Shown here: positions 33,596 through 41,551 of the stretch, piece after piece
Layout: each line of letters begins with the position of its first letter
How positions within the stretch are numbered: the first letter of the stretch is position 1
Origin: a virus
Length of the DNA stretch: 46,285 bases
Virus record (IMG/VR): IMGVR_UViG_3300047493_000096
Span: 1-46,285 of that record
Direction: 5' to 3' (one strand)
Position numbers and translations under genes: made by a program
Notes under the pieces: generated by a model
Databases searched by the model: none
Seen by the model: the letters and a program-made list of their open reading frames with translations, nothing else
What the model was told of the DNA's origin: nothing

Positions 33596-34127
33596 ATGAC
33601 TATTAATCAAACTGGGGATGTTAATTATTTACAATTAAGAGGAGTTAATTTTCAATCGGCAAATATTGCATATCAATCTTTACCCGCAATATCTAGAAGT
33701 AATTATTTATTTCCAAATTCAGTAGATATAAATTATATTGTTAGTAAAGGTGCTAATTTTTGTCGTATTGTATTTGGTTGGGAAGCATTACAACCTACAT
33801 TAGGTGGTAGCATTTCAAATCCCTGTTCCAAGTGGTAAATCAGTATGTGCTCAAGTTCAATATATTGAAAGAAATACTTCTACTACTGGGACTTATGCTG
33901 CTACTTTCTTTACTGGAGCTGAAAGTGCTTCTGGTACGGCTGCTTTATTTACGGGCGCAGCTAGCAGAACGGTATCAACTATTTACGACACGGCTTTAAG
34001 TGCTGCTGAAATTTCTGGAACTGGTTGCACATCAAGTGTATCCGGATCAAACTTATTAATACAGATTGCTGGAGTTTCTGGTATGACTATTGATTGGTCA
34101 TTTTGTGCTGAAGTAATAGTTTCTTAA
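33596..34127 (+). pseudogene. Broken chimera: GH5-like start joined out of frame to a fibre-type end
   Basis: ATG 33596 (AGGAG upstream) encodes YLQLRGVNFQSANIAYQSLP, later INYIVSKGANFCRIVFGWEA-LQPTLGG, the N-terminal strand and helix of GH5-type glycoside hydrolases (RGVNxSG; KGxNxFRIPFxWExLQP). It stops at 33836-33838. From about 33805 the next frame encodes IPVPSGKSVCAQVQYIERNT to TAA 34127, a beta domain unlike GH5. The two frames meet at GGTGGTAGC (33799-33810), so a deletion has fused two genes, losing the GH5 catalytic Glu residues. Confidence 0.7.
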
Positions 34128-34143
34128 TAAAATAATTACATTT

Positions 34144-34178
34144 AATCCCAACAACTTAATTGTTGTTGGGATTTTTTT
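34144..34178 (+). terminator. Rho-independent terminator
   Basis: AATCCCAACAAC-TTAATT-GTTGTTGGGATT, 12-bp stem followed by TTTTT. The ATG of the patatin gene is only 12 bases downstream, so that gene would need readthrough or its own start. Confidence 0.93.
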
Positions 34179-34189
34179 GTTATTTAAAT

Positions 34190-35050
34190 ATGAAGGCACT
34201 TGTTTGCAGCGGTGGTGGATGTAAAGGAGCATTCGCATCTGGAGTAATACAATATTTATTGCATGATTTACAAATAGACTATGATATTTATGCTGGAACC
34301 AGCGCTGGAGCATTGAATGTTGCCTTTTTATCTATGTTTAAATCTGGAGAAGAAAAATTAGCCTCTCAAGAATTAACTGATTGGTGGTTGGAACTTAATA
34401 ATTCTAAAATATATAAACCTTGGCAATATTGGGGAAGGATTGCTGCGGCATGGAGAAAGTCTTTTTATGACAGCTCACCATTACATCAATTAATTAAAAA
34501 AAATGTTAATTTAAGTAAAATAAGAAAATCTGGCAAACAAGTGGCGGTGGGAGCTTTAAACTTACATACCGGAAAATATACAGTATTTAATCAAGATGAT
34601 GATAATTTTATTGATGCTATTTTAGCATCATCTGCTTTTCCCGGTATGTTTTGTCCTATTAAAATAAATCACGATCTTTATATTGATGGTGGAATAAAAA
34701 CATTATCTCCTATTAAAATTGCTATTGAAATGGGAGCGACAGAAATTGATGTCATTACTACTTCACCAGATATTAGAGATAAAAAGTTTATAGATAATCC
34801 AAATATTATTGATATTATTAGGAGGGCATTTGATGTGGCTACTGATAAAATATTAAGTAATGATATAGAAATCGCTTTAATGTATAATCAATTAGCAGAA
34901 GCTGGATTAAGTAATAAAAAACCAATTAAAATTAGAATATTTAAACCATATTATAATTTAGTAGATGATGTTTTAGATTTTAATCCTCAAAAAATACAAG
35001 AGATGATGAATAAGGGTTATTTTGATGCTAAGAATAAATACATATTATAA
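34190..35050 (+). CDS. Patatin-like phospholipase
   Basis: 286 residues from ATG 34190 (the longer frame from TTG 34160 runs through the terminator). All patatin elements are present: oxyanion motif GGGCKG (8-13), nucleophile Ser38 in GTSAG (36-40) and the second dyad residue Asp166 in DGG. This family hydrolyses acyl chains from membrane lipids. There is no signal peptide or obvious membrane segment. It sits in the late appendage module, so it may be a virion enzyme or a cytoplasmic late protein helping membrane disruption. No clear ribosome site is visible. Confidence 0.88.
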   Translation: MKALVCSGGGCKGAFASGVIQYLLHDLQIDYDIYAGTSAGALNVAFLSMFKSGEEKLASQELTDWWLELNNSKIYKPWQYWGRIAAAWRKSFYDSSPLHQLIKKNVNLSKIRKSGKQVAVGALNLHTGKYTVFNQDDDNFIDAILASSAFPGMFCPIKINHDLYIDGGIKTLSPIKIAIEMGATEIDVITTSPDIRDKKFIDNPNIIDIIRRAFDVATDKILSNDIEIALMYNQLAEAGLSNKKPIKIRIFKPYYNLVDDVLDFNPQKIQEMMNKGYFDAKNKYIL

Positions 35051-35068
35051 CATATTATTAGGAGCACA

Positions 35069-35413
35069 ATGACTTTTCCATATGATCGTTCTAACAATCC
35101 TTTAGCACCTATTACTTGGGGAAGAGATTTTAATTTTTTCCAAAAGTTAGTTGTCACGGCATCATCTTTTAATACTAATTGTGATATGGTTATTACTTTC
35201 CCTACAGATACCGTAACCTTTCAATTGGAGGCTGGTACTGGAGTGGGTGCTATACAGTATAGTTTTAATGGAAATACAGTACACGGCGACTTAAGCGTAG
35301 GCACCACCGGTTTAATTACTAGTAATAATTTAGTTTTTAGAGATCGTATTATTTCTAAAATTTGGTTTAAAGGTGCCGGCACAGTTAGAGTAGAAGCCTG
35401 GGCGAATCAGTAA
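35069..35413 (+). CDS. Small conserved virion-type beta protein
   Basis: 114 residues, beta sandwich-like. Features such as FFQKLVVTASSFNTNCDMVI, YSFNGNTVHGDL and SKIWFKGAGTVRVEAWA recur in small structural proteins of large phages, in my recollection. Ribosome site TAGGAG precedes ATG 35069. Likely a virion component; function unknown. Confidence 0.65.
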   Translation: MTFPYDRSNNPLAPITWGRDFNFFQKLVVTASSFNTNCDMVITFPTDTVTFQLEAGTGVGAIQYSFNGNTVHGDLSVGTTGLITSNNLVFRDRIISKIWFKGAGTVRVEAWANQ

Positions 35414-35439
35414 TTTTACAATAAAGTGAAAGATAATTT

Positions 35440-36066
35440 TTGTTAGATAAAAAATGTAATACTTGTAATTTAATTAAAACATTAGATAATTTTATTAAAT
35501 GTAAAACTACTAAAGATCAATTAACTGGCGCTTGTAAAAGTTGTATTAATATTTCTAATAGAAAAAGTTATAATAAATATAAAAAAACATATAACTGTAA
35601 ATTATGTAATAATATTTTGTTAAAATTTGGTAAATATTGTGAGCCCTGTTATTTATTATATAGAAAACAATATAGAAAAGATTATGAATATAATAGGCGG
35701 CATAAAGATTTAGAATATAAAATTAAATCAAATATTTCTCGTAGTGTTAGGTCTGCCTTAAAAGCTAAAGGCAAATATTCTGTATTAAAATATTTACCAT
35801 ATACTATAGAAAAGCTAATAACACATATTGAAAGTTTATTTGAATCTTGGATGAGCTGGGATAATTTAGGAGTATATAATAAAAAATATTGGAATGATAA
35901 CGATCAAACAACCTGGAAATGGCAAATAGATCATATTATGCCTCATTCAACTTTTAATTATATAAGTATGGACGATCAGTTATTTATAGATTGTTGGTCA
36001 TTAAAAAATCTTAGACCATTGTCAGCAAAATTAAATATATTAAAAAGTAATAAACTCTTAGGATAA
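35440..36066 (+). CDS. HNH homing endonuclease
   Basis: 208 residues. N-terminal paired Cys zinc ribbon (CNTCNLIK...CKSCI and CKLC...CEPC) and an HNH core WQIDHIMPHSTFNYISMDDQ followed by CWSLKNLRPLSAKLNILKSN, the usual WxIDHIxPxS...NLRPLxxxxNxxK pattern. Start at TTG 35440 is uncertain. The gene ends 6 bases before the promoter-like box of the next HNH gene. Confidence 0.85.
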   Translation: MLDKKCNTCNLIKTLDNFIKCKTTKDQLTGACKSCINISNRKSYNKYKKTYNCKLCNNILLKFGKYCEPCYLLYRKQYRKDYEYNRRHKDLEYKIKSNISRSVRSALKAKGKYSVLKYLPYTIEKLITHIESLFESWMSWDNLGVYNKKYWNDNDQTTWKWQIDHIMPHSTFNYISMDDQLFIDCWSLKNLRPLSAKLNILKSNKLLG

Positions 36067-36068
36067 TC

Positions 36069-36083
36069 TGATATAATACTAGT
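36069..36083 (+). promoter_or_regulatory. Predicted leaderless extended -10 promoter
   Basis: TGATATAAT (36069-36077) is an extended -10 element (TGn-TATAAT). After the TATAAT hexamer come exactly 6 bases (ACTAGT) and then ATG 36084, so transcription should start at the A of the start codon. Confidence 0.55.
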
Positions 36084-36398
36084 ATGATTAAGTTAATTAA
36101 AGCATATTGTGAAGTGGAATCTTGTGATGTTGTTGATCCTAATTTATTAGAGCTTCACCATCATATTCCGCGAAAAGATATTAACACTACTAATCATCCT
36201 ATGAATATTTGTATTTTATGTTGCACACATCATAAAATGATTGATTCAGGAAGATTAAAAATTATAGGAATATTCCCTTCTACTAAATTACCTAATAAAA
36301 GAACTTTAGTCTATGAATTAGATGGGATTAAGAATATAGATTTAAGTGAACCATATTTTGTATTTACTAACAAATCATATAAGTTAAAGAAGGAATAA
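36084..36398 (+). CDS. Small HNH endonuclease
   Basis: 104 residues. Pattern CxVxxC ... LELHHHIPRK ... NICILCCTHHKMID with paired Cys and the HNH catalytic His. The C-terminus (IIGIFPSTKLPNKRTLVYEL) recurs in similar short phage HNH proteins. Its start codon is placed for a leaderless mRNA. The stop overlaps the next ATG. Confidence 0.85.
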   Translation: MIKLIKAYCEVESCDVVDPNLLELHHHIPRKDINTTNHPMNICILCCTHHKMIDSGRLKIIGIFPSTKLPNKRTLVYELDGIKNIDLSEPYFVFTNKSYKLKKE

Positions 36399-36718
36399 TG
36401 GCAATTTTACTTGATGGTCTTAATAATGCAATTGATGCAACTAATCCCGACAACCTCAGTGATAGGGTTTTAAGCGAAAGAGAAACAAGAAAAAAACTAT
36501 TAACTCATGCTCGTTTAGCAGAAGTAGATAGAGGATTAAAAGGAATTGAAAGAGAAATGTTAATGTGTTTTGCTAAGTATGACAGATTAATGAAAAATTG
36601 TAAAAATGCTCAAGAAAAAGCAGATATTGCAGCATTAGGCGCAGTGGAAATATATACCATCTTAGGTCGAGGTGGCGAACTTTTTGTCAATGGACAACTT
36701 GTTTGTAAAGACCGTTAA
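36398..36718 (+). CDS. Conserved small phage protein, unknown
   Basis: 106 residues. Helical N-terminus, then LKGIEREMLMCFAKYDRLMK and the distinctive end ALGAVEIYTILGRGGELFVNGQLVCKDR, a pattern I associate with widespread but uncharacterised phage proteins. The start follows the HNH stop by TAATG overlap and has AAGGA upstream. Confidence 0.65.
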   Translation: MAILLDGLNNAIDATNPDNLSDRVLSERETRKKLLTHARLAEVDRGLKGIEREMLMCFAKYDRLMKNCKNAQEKADIAALGAVEIYTILGRGGELFVNGQLVCKDR

Positions 36719-36726
36719 AGGAAATT

Positions 36727-36960
36727 ATGGAAGATCAAGCAACGTATTTTGGTGAAGTTTGTTGGTTTAATGCTAAAAAAGGATATGGCTTTATTATTTG
36801 GAGTATTGAGGGAACTCAACAAAATGATATTTTTTGTCATTTTTCAGATATAACTATGGAAGGATTTAAAACCTTATTCAAAGATCAACAAGTATCTTTT
36901 CAATTAGGTAGAAATCATCATGGAGATTTAAAAGCTGTAAATATTAAAATTATTTCTTAA
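36727..36960 (+). CDS. Cold-shock-domain protein
   Basis: 77 residues with both RNA-binding motifs: KKGYGFI (17-23, RNP1 with KGYGFI) and DIFCHFS (34-40, RNP2). In RNP2 the usual Val-Phe-Val-His is replaced by Ile-Phe-Cys-His. CSP proteins bind single-stranded nucleic acid; phage copies may aid translation or counter host control. AAAGGAAA precedes ATG. Its end overlaps a convergent gene by 11 bases. Confidence 0.88.
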   Translation: MEDQATYFGEVCWFNAKKGYGFIIWSIEGTQQNDIFCHFSDITMEGFKTLFKDQQVSFQLGRNHHGDLKAVNIKIIS

Positions 36961-37237
36961 AGAATAATTGTATAATTTGAGCTACTAAAGCTAAGATTCC
37001 TGTAATGTAAAATACAGTCATCTTAAACATATCTTTAGATATATCTTCACCTTGTTTAATAACTTTATCTATTTTATTTTCAATAGAGTCTTGTTTATAT
37101 TTTGAATTAGTTAATAATTCAATAATTACTTCATTTTGACCGGCAACTTCAGTTTCTATTTCAATGGCTTTTTTATTAACCTCTAAAATAGTATCTAACT
37201 CTTGTTTAGAAAAGCTAAGAGGTTTTTCAATTGGCAT
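36950..37237 (-). CDS. Small membrane protein with C-terminal anchor
   Basis: 95 residues: helical, charged first 65 residues with coiled-coil character, then a transmembrane segment (MTVFYITGILALVAQIIQLF) and FKK. The ATG overlaps the stop of the upstream 51-residue gene (TAATG). The topology fits a tail-anchored or holin/superinfection-type membrane protein, but no family is recognised. Confidence 0.65.
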   Translation of the reverse strand: MPIEKPLSFSKQELDTILEVNKKAIEIETEVAGQNEVIIELLTNSKYKQDSIENKIDKVIKQGEDISKDMFKMTVFYITGILALVAQIIQLFFKK

Positions 37238-37392
37238 TATTCCCCGTGTTGTTTACGTTTTTTAATTTTATTTAATACTTTTTTACAATCTTCTTCTAAC
37301 TTTTTATATTCTTCTATAATATTGGGTTCAATTTTAGGCTCATGTTCTAAAATTAAATCTATCACTTGAGCTAAGGCTTGACGAGAAGACAT
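37237..37392 (-). CDS. Small basic helical protein (51 residues)
   Basis: ATG 37392 with AAGGA 9 bases upstream on the minus strand encodes MSSRQALAQVIDLILEHEPK and ends in a Lys-rich helix (KKVLNKIKKRKQHGE). Its stop overlaps the next ATG, so it forms an operon with the membrane protein. Unknown. Confidence 0.6.
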   Translation of the reverse strand: MSSRQALAQVIDLILEHEPKIEPNIIEEYKKLEEDCKKVLNKIKKRKQHGE

Positions 37393-37404
37393 TGTTTTTC
37401 CTTT

Positions 37405-37788
37405 TTATTCTGAATCTAAACTTTCAGCAGCAAATTGTTCGTCTGAAATCTTTTGCAACTCTTTCTCATTTGCAATCTTTAGTTCATCATATTCTTTATG
37501 CTCAATCTCTAATACCGAAGTCCCTCGACTGGGAATAACTGTCTGCATCAACATTGGAATCTTGTCAGGAATTACTGGCGGAGGAGCTGATTGTCTAATT
37601 ATTAATTTATTTCTTTTCTTAAATAAACTACCAGAAGTCATTGAAGCCGTTAGTTGCTCAATAGTTAAATGATAATGTCTCTTATCTAACAGATTAACTG
37701 TAGAAAAAGTCTTAATGTTAATCGCTAAATCTGCTAGCGTAACATTTCTTAAGGAAAAATTGGTGACCCAAAACTCTTGACGTGCCAT
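37405..37788 (-). CDS. Phage protein with FWVTNFSLRNVTL N-terminus
   Basis: 127 residues from ATG 37788; an upstream ATG at 37821 is also open, without a clear ribosome site in either case. MARQEFWVTNFSLRNVTLAD, VNLLDKRHYHLTIEQLTASM and SGSLFKKRNK are well-defined and recur in structural regions of large phages as I recall. The start faces, and almost abuts, the divergent gene at 37828, so a shared regulatory region is likely. Confidence 0.65.
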   Translation of the reverse strand: MARQEFWVTNFSLRNVTLADLAINIKTFSTVNLLDKRHYHLTIEQLTASMTSGSLFKKRNKLIIRQSAPPPVIPDKIPMLMQTVIPSRGTSVLEIEHKEYDELKIANEKELQKISDEQFAAESLDSE

Positions 37789-37827
37789 AACATAGATACA
37801 GGTATATTCATATTTTAACATATAATT

Positions 37828-38166
37828 ATGACAACTGTGCTACAATATATGCCCGGACAAACTGCTACCATTTTTTTTCAACTTAAAGATATTAATGGTG
37901 TCAGAACTGATGATGGTTATGTTCCCGTAATTACTCAAGTCATTACTCCCGCATTTATTACCTGTGGCACTTATCCTCAAAATATGATTGAATTAGATAC
38001 TGGTTTATATTATTTTCAATTCGTAATTCCTAATGGCGTTAGTAGTATCGGTAGTTATTTAATTGATGTAGCTTATCTAAGTCCAATAGATGGTTATATT
38101 AATAATGAAATATTTCAATTGGTTATTAATTCTCCTTATGGTAATTTTTCTACTACAACATTCTAA
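37828..38166 (+). CDS. Ig-like virion protein, paired with next gene
   Basis: 112 residues, beta-rich (TATIFFQLKDINGVRTDDGY, LDTGLYYFQFVIPNG). It resembles the N-terminal 100 residues of the following 299-residue protein, so the two are related. TATAAT occurs 1 base before the ATG, on the divergent promoter region. Confidence 0.65.
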   Translation: MTTVLQYMPGQTATIFFQLKDINGVRTDDGYVPVITQVITPAFITCGTYPQNMIELDTGLYYFQFVIPNGVSSIGSYLIDVAYLSPIDGYINNEIFQLVINSPYGNFSTTTF

Positions 38167-38212
38167 TATTATCGTATTATTTATGGATTAAGTTATAATC
38201 TATTAGGAAATA

Positions 38213-39112
38213 ATGTCTATAAAACTTAGAGGGCAAGAAGCAGATGTCACCGATCAAATTGCCTTAACTGTGCAATTTAAAGATGTTTCTGGTAATCCTG
38301 TCAATACGGATAGCTTTCCTACGGTTTCTATTGTTCAACCCAGTGGATTAATTTTACTTTCTCCCACTTCTGCAGGAGTAGAGCAAATTGGAGTTGGTAA
38401 TTATTCTTATGTTTTTACTGTTCCTTACAACGGTCCCTATGGTGTTTTCAACGATGTTTGGTTGGGATATATTAATGGTTTTAGAATTGAAACTACTTTT
38501 AGTTTCGTAGTTAATCATAGTCAAATACCAGCAATTAATACCGATGGATTTGTGCATTTAGGAGATGATCCTGGTTTTGAATATTCGCAATGTGCTATTG
38601 TTAATATTAATAAATTACTTAAGTCTCTAAAAGCAAGACTTAATAGCTCAGGTAAAGCGAAAAGTTCTGATGCCTATGGAAATACTATTTATGTAGATTG
38701 TGATATCTTCTCTACCTCAATGCTGGTAACCTTTATCGCTACCGCTGTTTGGGATTTTAATCAAGTTCCGTATTTTACTTGGTTTAAATTGGATGAAGAT
38801 TATTTTATTGATCAATTTGGAGAGGTGTTGGTGGAAGGAGCGACACTATATGCTTTGGCAAGTCAGGCTCTCATAGAACGTGGTAGAGAGTTAACTATAA
38901 CCGATAACGGTATTAGTTTTAACCCCCCTACCGTGTCCGAGCTTCTTCAAACTCAATATTCCACACTCCTCAGTAATTACTGGGAGAAGCTGAAGTATAT
39001 CAAAAACTCACTTCGTCCAGGTCCATTGGGCTTGGGAGTTTTTGGTATGACTTCAGCTATGAATCCCGCTATTAGGAATCAACGTCACCTACGTGCACGT
39101 AGGCTGTACTAA
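38213..39112 (+). CDS. Connector-like virion protein
   Basis: 299 residues. The N-terminal 100 residues (IALTVQFKDVSGNPVNTDSF, GVGNYSYVFTVPYNGPYG) are an Ig-like beta domain related to the preceding gene. The rest is helical (LLKSLKARLNSSGKAKSSDA, YWEKLKYIKNSLRPG) with Trp/Tyr strands. Its layout is that of head-tail joining proteins in which a beta domain precedes a helical segment, but the evidence is only resemblance. RBS TAGGAA. Confidence 0.65.
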   Translation: MSIKLRGQEADVTDQIALTVQFKDVSGNPVNTDSFPTVSIVQPSGLILLSPTSAGVEQIGVGNYSYVFTVPYNGPYGVFNDVWLGYINGFRIETTFSFVVNHSQIPAINTDGFVHLGDDPGFEYSQCAIVNINKLLKSLKARLNSSGKAKSSDAYGNTIYVDCDIFSTSMLVTFIATAVWDFNQVPYFTWFKLDEDYFIDQFGEVLVEGATLYALASQALIERGRELTITDNGISFNPPTVSELLQTQYSTLLSNYWEKLKYIKNSLRPGPLGLGVFGMTSAMNPAIRNQRHLRARRLY

Positions 39113-39119
39113 TATGTGA

Positions 39120-40094
39120 TTATTGAGGATTATATAATCCGAATTCCCGCAATCTTCTTTTAATAGTAGGAGCACTTACATTTAGTTTTTCAGCTATCTT
39201 AGAATAAGTCTCTACTGCAGTTCCTTTATATAAAGGAGTTTCTTCTAACATTTTTACTAATAAATCTTTTCTAATAATAATTTTAACTGGTTTAACTTTC
39301 AAAACATCTAATTGAACTTCGTGTTTTCGATCAAGCCAAGTTGTAGCATTCCAGTGTAGCCAGTTAATAATTTTAGTATTATCTTCTAAATTATTACATC
39401 TAATAATGGTTATATCATCTCTCATAATATAATGAGGACTTGTAAAATAATTACTATAATGATCATAAATAGTTTTCATAGCTAAATGAGAGCCGCAAAG
39501 ACCAAAATTAGAATGTCCTTTTTCAAGATATGTCCAACCATCTCCATCAATTAAACCTCTGAAGAAGTGATTAGACAAATGATGTTCAAATATCCAACTT
39601 GGAACATCATAAGTTTTACTTTTTCCTGAAGTAATGCCAAATCTCAATAAATCTTTAACCATTTGAGCGGAGTTAAATCTAATTTTACAATAATCATAGC
39701 TTGATTTTTTAAATTGAGGGCGAGTTTCAGTTCGGGTATAAGTTTTTATTTCGGCAGTGCTTTGGATATCTCTTTGAAACTTGTATAGATGATCTACATC
39801 TTTAATAGCCAATTCTAATTTAATTCTATTACTTTCTTTTTCCACATTACCATCAGCGGCTAAAAATCCCGCCCAATAAAAACTTTGCTCAGTATCTTCT
39901 CCAAAGAAGTTATGATTGCAATCATATTTACCACGTTTTTGATATTCTATATTATTTTCAATACAATATTGTCTTAAAGTTTCTAAGCTTATATTTAATA
40001 TTTCTGATGTTTTATCTAATGTTTTATGTTCTGCATATAAACTTATAATTTTTTGTTTTTGCTCTTCTGTTTGAGGCATTGGTATTCGTTTCAT
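39120..40094 (-). CDS. LAGLIDADG homing endonuclease
   Basis: 324 residues from ATG 40094 (AAAGAAG upstream). N-terminal HTH (LDKTSEILNISLETLRQYCI), LAGLIDADG-type motifs SFYWAGFLAADG and HFFRGLIDGDG, and a C-terminal segment NATTWLDRKHEVQLDVLK, then a second HTH at the end (VETYSKIAEKLNVSAPTIKR). A TGATATAAT box (40150-40158) precedes. Appears intact. Confidence 0.88.
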   Translation of the reverse strand: MKRIPMPQTEEQKQKIISLYAEHKTLDKTSEILNISLETLRQYCIENNIEYQKRGKYDCNHNFFGEDTEQSFYWAGFLAADGNVEKESNRIKLELAIKDVDHLYKFQRDIQSTAEIKTYTRTETRPQFKKSSYDYCKIRFNSAQMVKDLLRFGITSGKSKTYDVPSWIFEHHLSNHFFRGLIDGDGWTYLEKGHSNFGLCGSHLAMKTIYDHYSNYFTSPHYIMRDDITIIRCNNLEDNTKIINWLHWNATTWLDRKHEVQLDVLKVKPVKIIIRKDLLVKMLEETPLYKGTAVETYSKIAEKLNVSAPTIKRRLREFGLYNPQ

Positions 40095-40149
40095 AACTTC
40101 TTTAATTTTAAAAATTAAACTTGTATGCAAAAGTATTTCGCACGTTTGT

Positions 40150-40158
40150 ATTATATCA
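40150..40158 (-). promoter_or_regulatory. Extended -10 box of the LAGLIDADG gene
   Basis: TGATATAAT followed by AC on the minus strand, the same extended -10 as at 36069. Here it drives a leader of about 50 bases with a ribosome site, not a leaderless start. Confidence 0.5.
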
Positions 40159-40174
40159 CGAGTGCGGTATAGTT

Positions 40175-40804
40175 TTACTTTTTTATGAATCCGTTAATTT
40201 TTTTTAATTTAGCAGGTTTTAAAGTAGAAAGATATACAATACTTTTTTGCAAGTCAGCATTAATATTAATAATATGATCAATTTGAACTTTTAGCTCTTT
40301 AAACTCTTTTTTAATAATAGCGCTTGACATGAAATCGCTAAGTTTTTTACTATTAATAATTATTTCTTCGGTAATAGAGAATTTAGTAATAATATTTTTA
40401 ATTAATTCACTTAATAAGTCGCCATTATTTGATGTTTCTTTAATTCTTTGTGTAATATTACAACCACAGGATTCTATTAGTTTTTCACGTAATTTGTAAG
40501 TACTAACATTGATATTTTTACCACATTGACATTGACATAACCAAAATCTTCTACTTTTGTCGGCGGTAATAATTAAATTAAGAACTAATAATTTACCGAA
40601 TATTTTGTTGGTAAGATCGGGAGTATGATTACAACCACAGGAAGTAGAATTGCCACCTCTTAAAGAGTTGGAGGTGACTAATTTTTGGATACCACATTCG
40701 CAAATGCAGTTCCATTGTGTTTGTCCATTGGTTTGTTTATTTCCAATATTTTGCACTAACCAAAAGCCAAATCTTTGTCCGGTTAAATCTATTAATTTAC
40801 CCAT
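40175..40804 (-). CDS. Zinc-ribbon endonuclease-type protein without a nuclease domain
   Basis: 209 residues. Two Cys-rich modules: LIDLTGQRFGFWLV...WNCICECG...TSCGC and LTNKIFGKLLVLN...WLCQCQCGK...ESCGC, as in the HNH genes at 23105 and 25459. The C-terminal 70 residues (helical, Lys-rich, ending KKINGFIKK) show no HNH, GIY-YIG or LAGLIDADG motif. It could be a truncated endonuclease or a DNA-binding regulator derived from one. Confidence 0.75.
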   Translation of the reverse strand: MGKLIDLTGQRFGFWLVQNIGNKQTNGQTQWNCICECGIQKLVTSNSLRGGNSTSCGCNHTPDLTNKIFGKLLVLNLIITADKSRRFWLCQCQCGKNINVSTYKLREKLIESCGCNITQRIKETSNNGDLLSELIKNIITKFSITEEIIINSKKLSDFMSSAIIKKEFKELKVQIDHIININADLQKSIVYLSTLKPAKLKKINGFIKK

Positions 40805-40948
40805 TTTAAACTTTCAATATTTCTATTTTATGTATGGAGCTAACTTAATCATTTCTACACAGAGAAATAAAATAGACTCAACAATAATTTTTTAGAAATA
40901 TTGTTTATAAATATAGAAGGTTATAGTTAAAATAAATTAAGTATTAAC

Positions 40949-41173
40949 TTATTTAGTTAAACATTTATTACAAAATGATTTATGCAATCCATCATTTATA
41001 GTAATAGTTATGACATCAGCTTTAAGATTACATATTCCACATATAGCATTTTTATTTATCATTTTTTGTTCTAAAATCAAATAAAGTGTATCTGACATAT
41101 CATTTAAGATATCTTTAATTTGATGATCGAATTCATTGTGAGATTTTCCAAGAACAGTAGTGATTTTTTTCAT
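40949..41173 (-). CDS. Small CxxC-CxxC protein
   Basis: 74 residues: helical N-terminus and a zinc-finger-like end (CGIC...CNKC, 26 residues between pairs). AGGA 9 bases before ATG on the minus strand. Its start overlaps the stop of the upstream 51-residue gene (ATGA). Unknown role. Confidence 0.65.
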   Translation of the reverse strand: MKKITTVLGKSHNEFDHQIKDILNDMSDTLYLILEQKMINKNAICGICNLKADVITITINDGLHKSFCNKCLTK

Positions 41174-41325
41174 TTCAACAGTCCTAATTTAAGCATCATT
41201 AATTGTAAAGATATAAATGGAGAGTATGAAAATATTTTTGGTTTATTATCATAGCTTTTCGGATATAGATCTTTACAAGGATCTTGGCACGGGTCTTTTT
41301 TACAGGGGTCATTACAATTACACAT
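41170..41325 (-). CDS. Cys-rich small protein (51 residues)
   Basis: ATG 41325 opens MCNCNDPCKKDPCQDPCKDL, five Cys within 17 residues, and ends QLMMLKLGLLK. The stop overlaps the next ATG. A 37-bp tandem duplication covers its first codons, so two candidate start codons exist; the upstream one gives only a 14-codon peptide because 37 is not a multiple of 3. Confidence 0.55.
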   Translation of the reverse strand: MCNCNDPCKKDPCQDPCKDLYPKSYDNKPKIFSYSPFISLQLMMLKLGLLK

Positions 41326-41364
41326 TGGGGTCTTTTTTACAGGGGTCATTACAATTACACATTG
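41291..41364 (-). repeat. Perfect 37-bp tandem duplication
   Basis: 41291-41327 and 41328-41364 are identical. The duplication contains ATG plus the first 11 codons of the Cys-rich protein and out-frames the second copy. Confidence 0.9.
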
Positions 41365-41434
41365 GCTGTAAAATATAGAATCAACTATATCTTGCAGTGT
41401 TTTAACTTATTTTAAGCTGCTTTAATTTGTGAAA

Positions 41435-41479
41435 ATATATGGTATAAATAATGTGATGTATCTTTTTCATACCATATAT
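41435..41479. repeat. Inverted repeat in intergenic region
   Basis: ATATATGGTAT (41435-41445) and ATACCATATAT (41469-41479) are perfect 11-bp arms separated by 23 bases. It lies between convergent or adjacent minus-strand genes in 41365-41551, which otherwise shows no ORF; it may be an operator, a terminator or an mRNA-end hairpin. Confidence 0.55.
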
Positions 41480-41551
41480 ATCACTTCACTCACTCTGTTT
41501 CAGATTTTTTTAGCTTTGCAGCTTAAATCCTCCACTTATCCCCATTAAGCC

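Noticed and set aside
33804-34127. Independent 107-residue gene
   Set aside because: Its GTG start has no ribosome site and lies within the broken GH5-like frame; better read as the second half of a chimera.
39126-39139. 14-bp perfect palindrome GGATTATATAATCC
   Set aside because: It lies inside the 3' end of the LAGLIDADG gene and is explained by coding sequence of AT-rich DNA.
40906-40913. TATAAATA on the plus strand
   Set aside because: Faces away from the minus-strand genes around it; octamers like this arise by chance in AT-rich DNA, as at 41443-41450.
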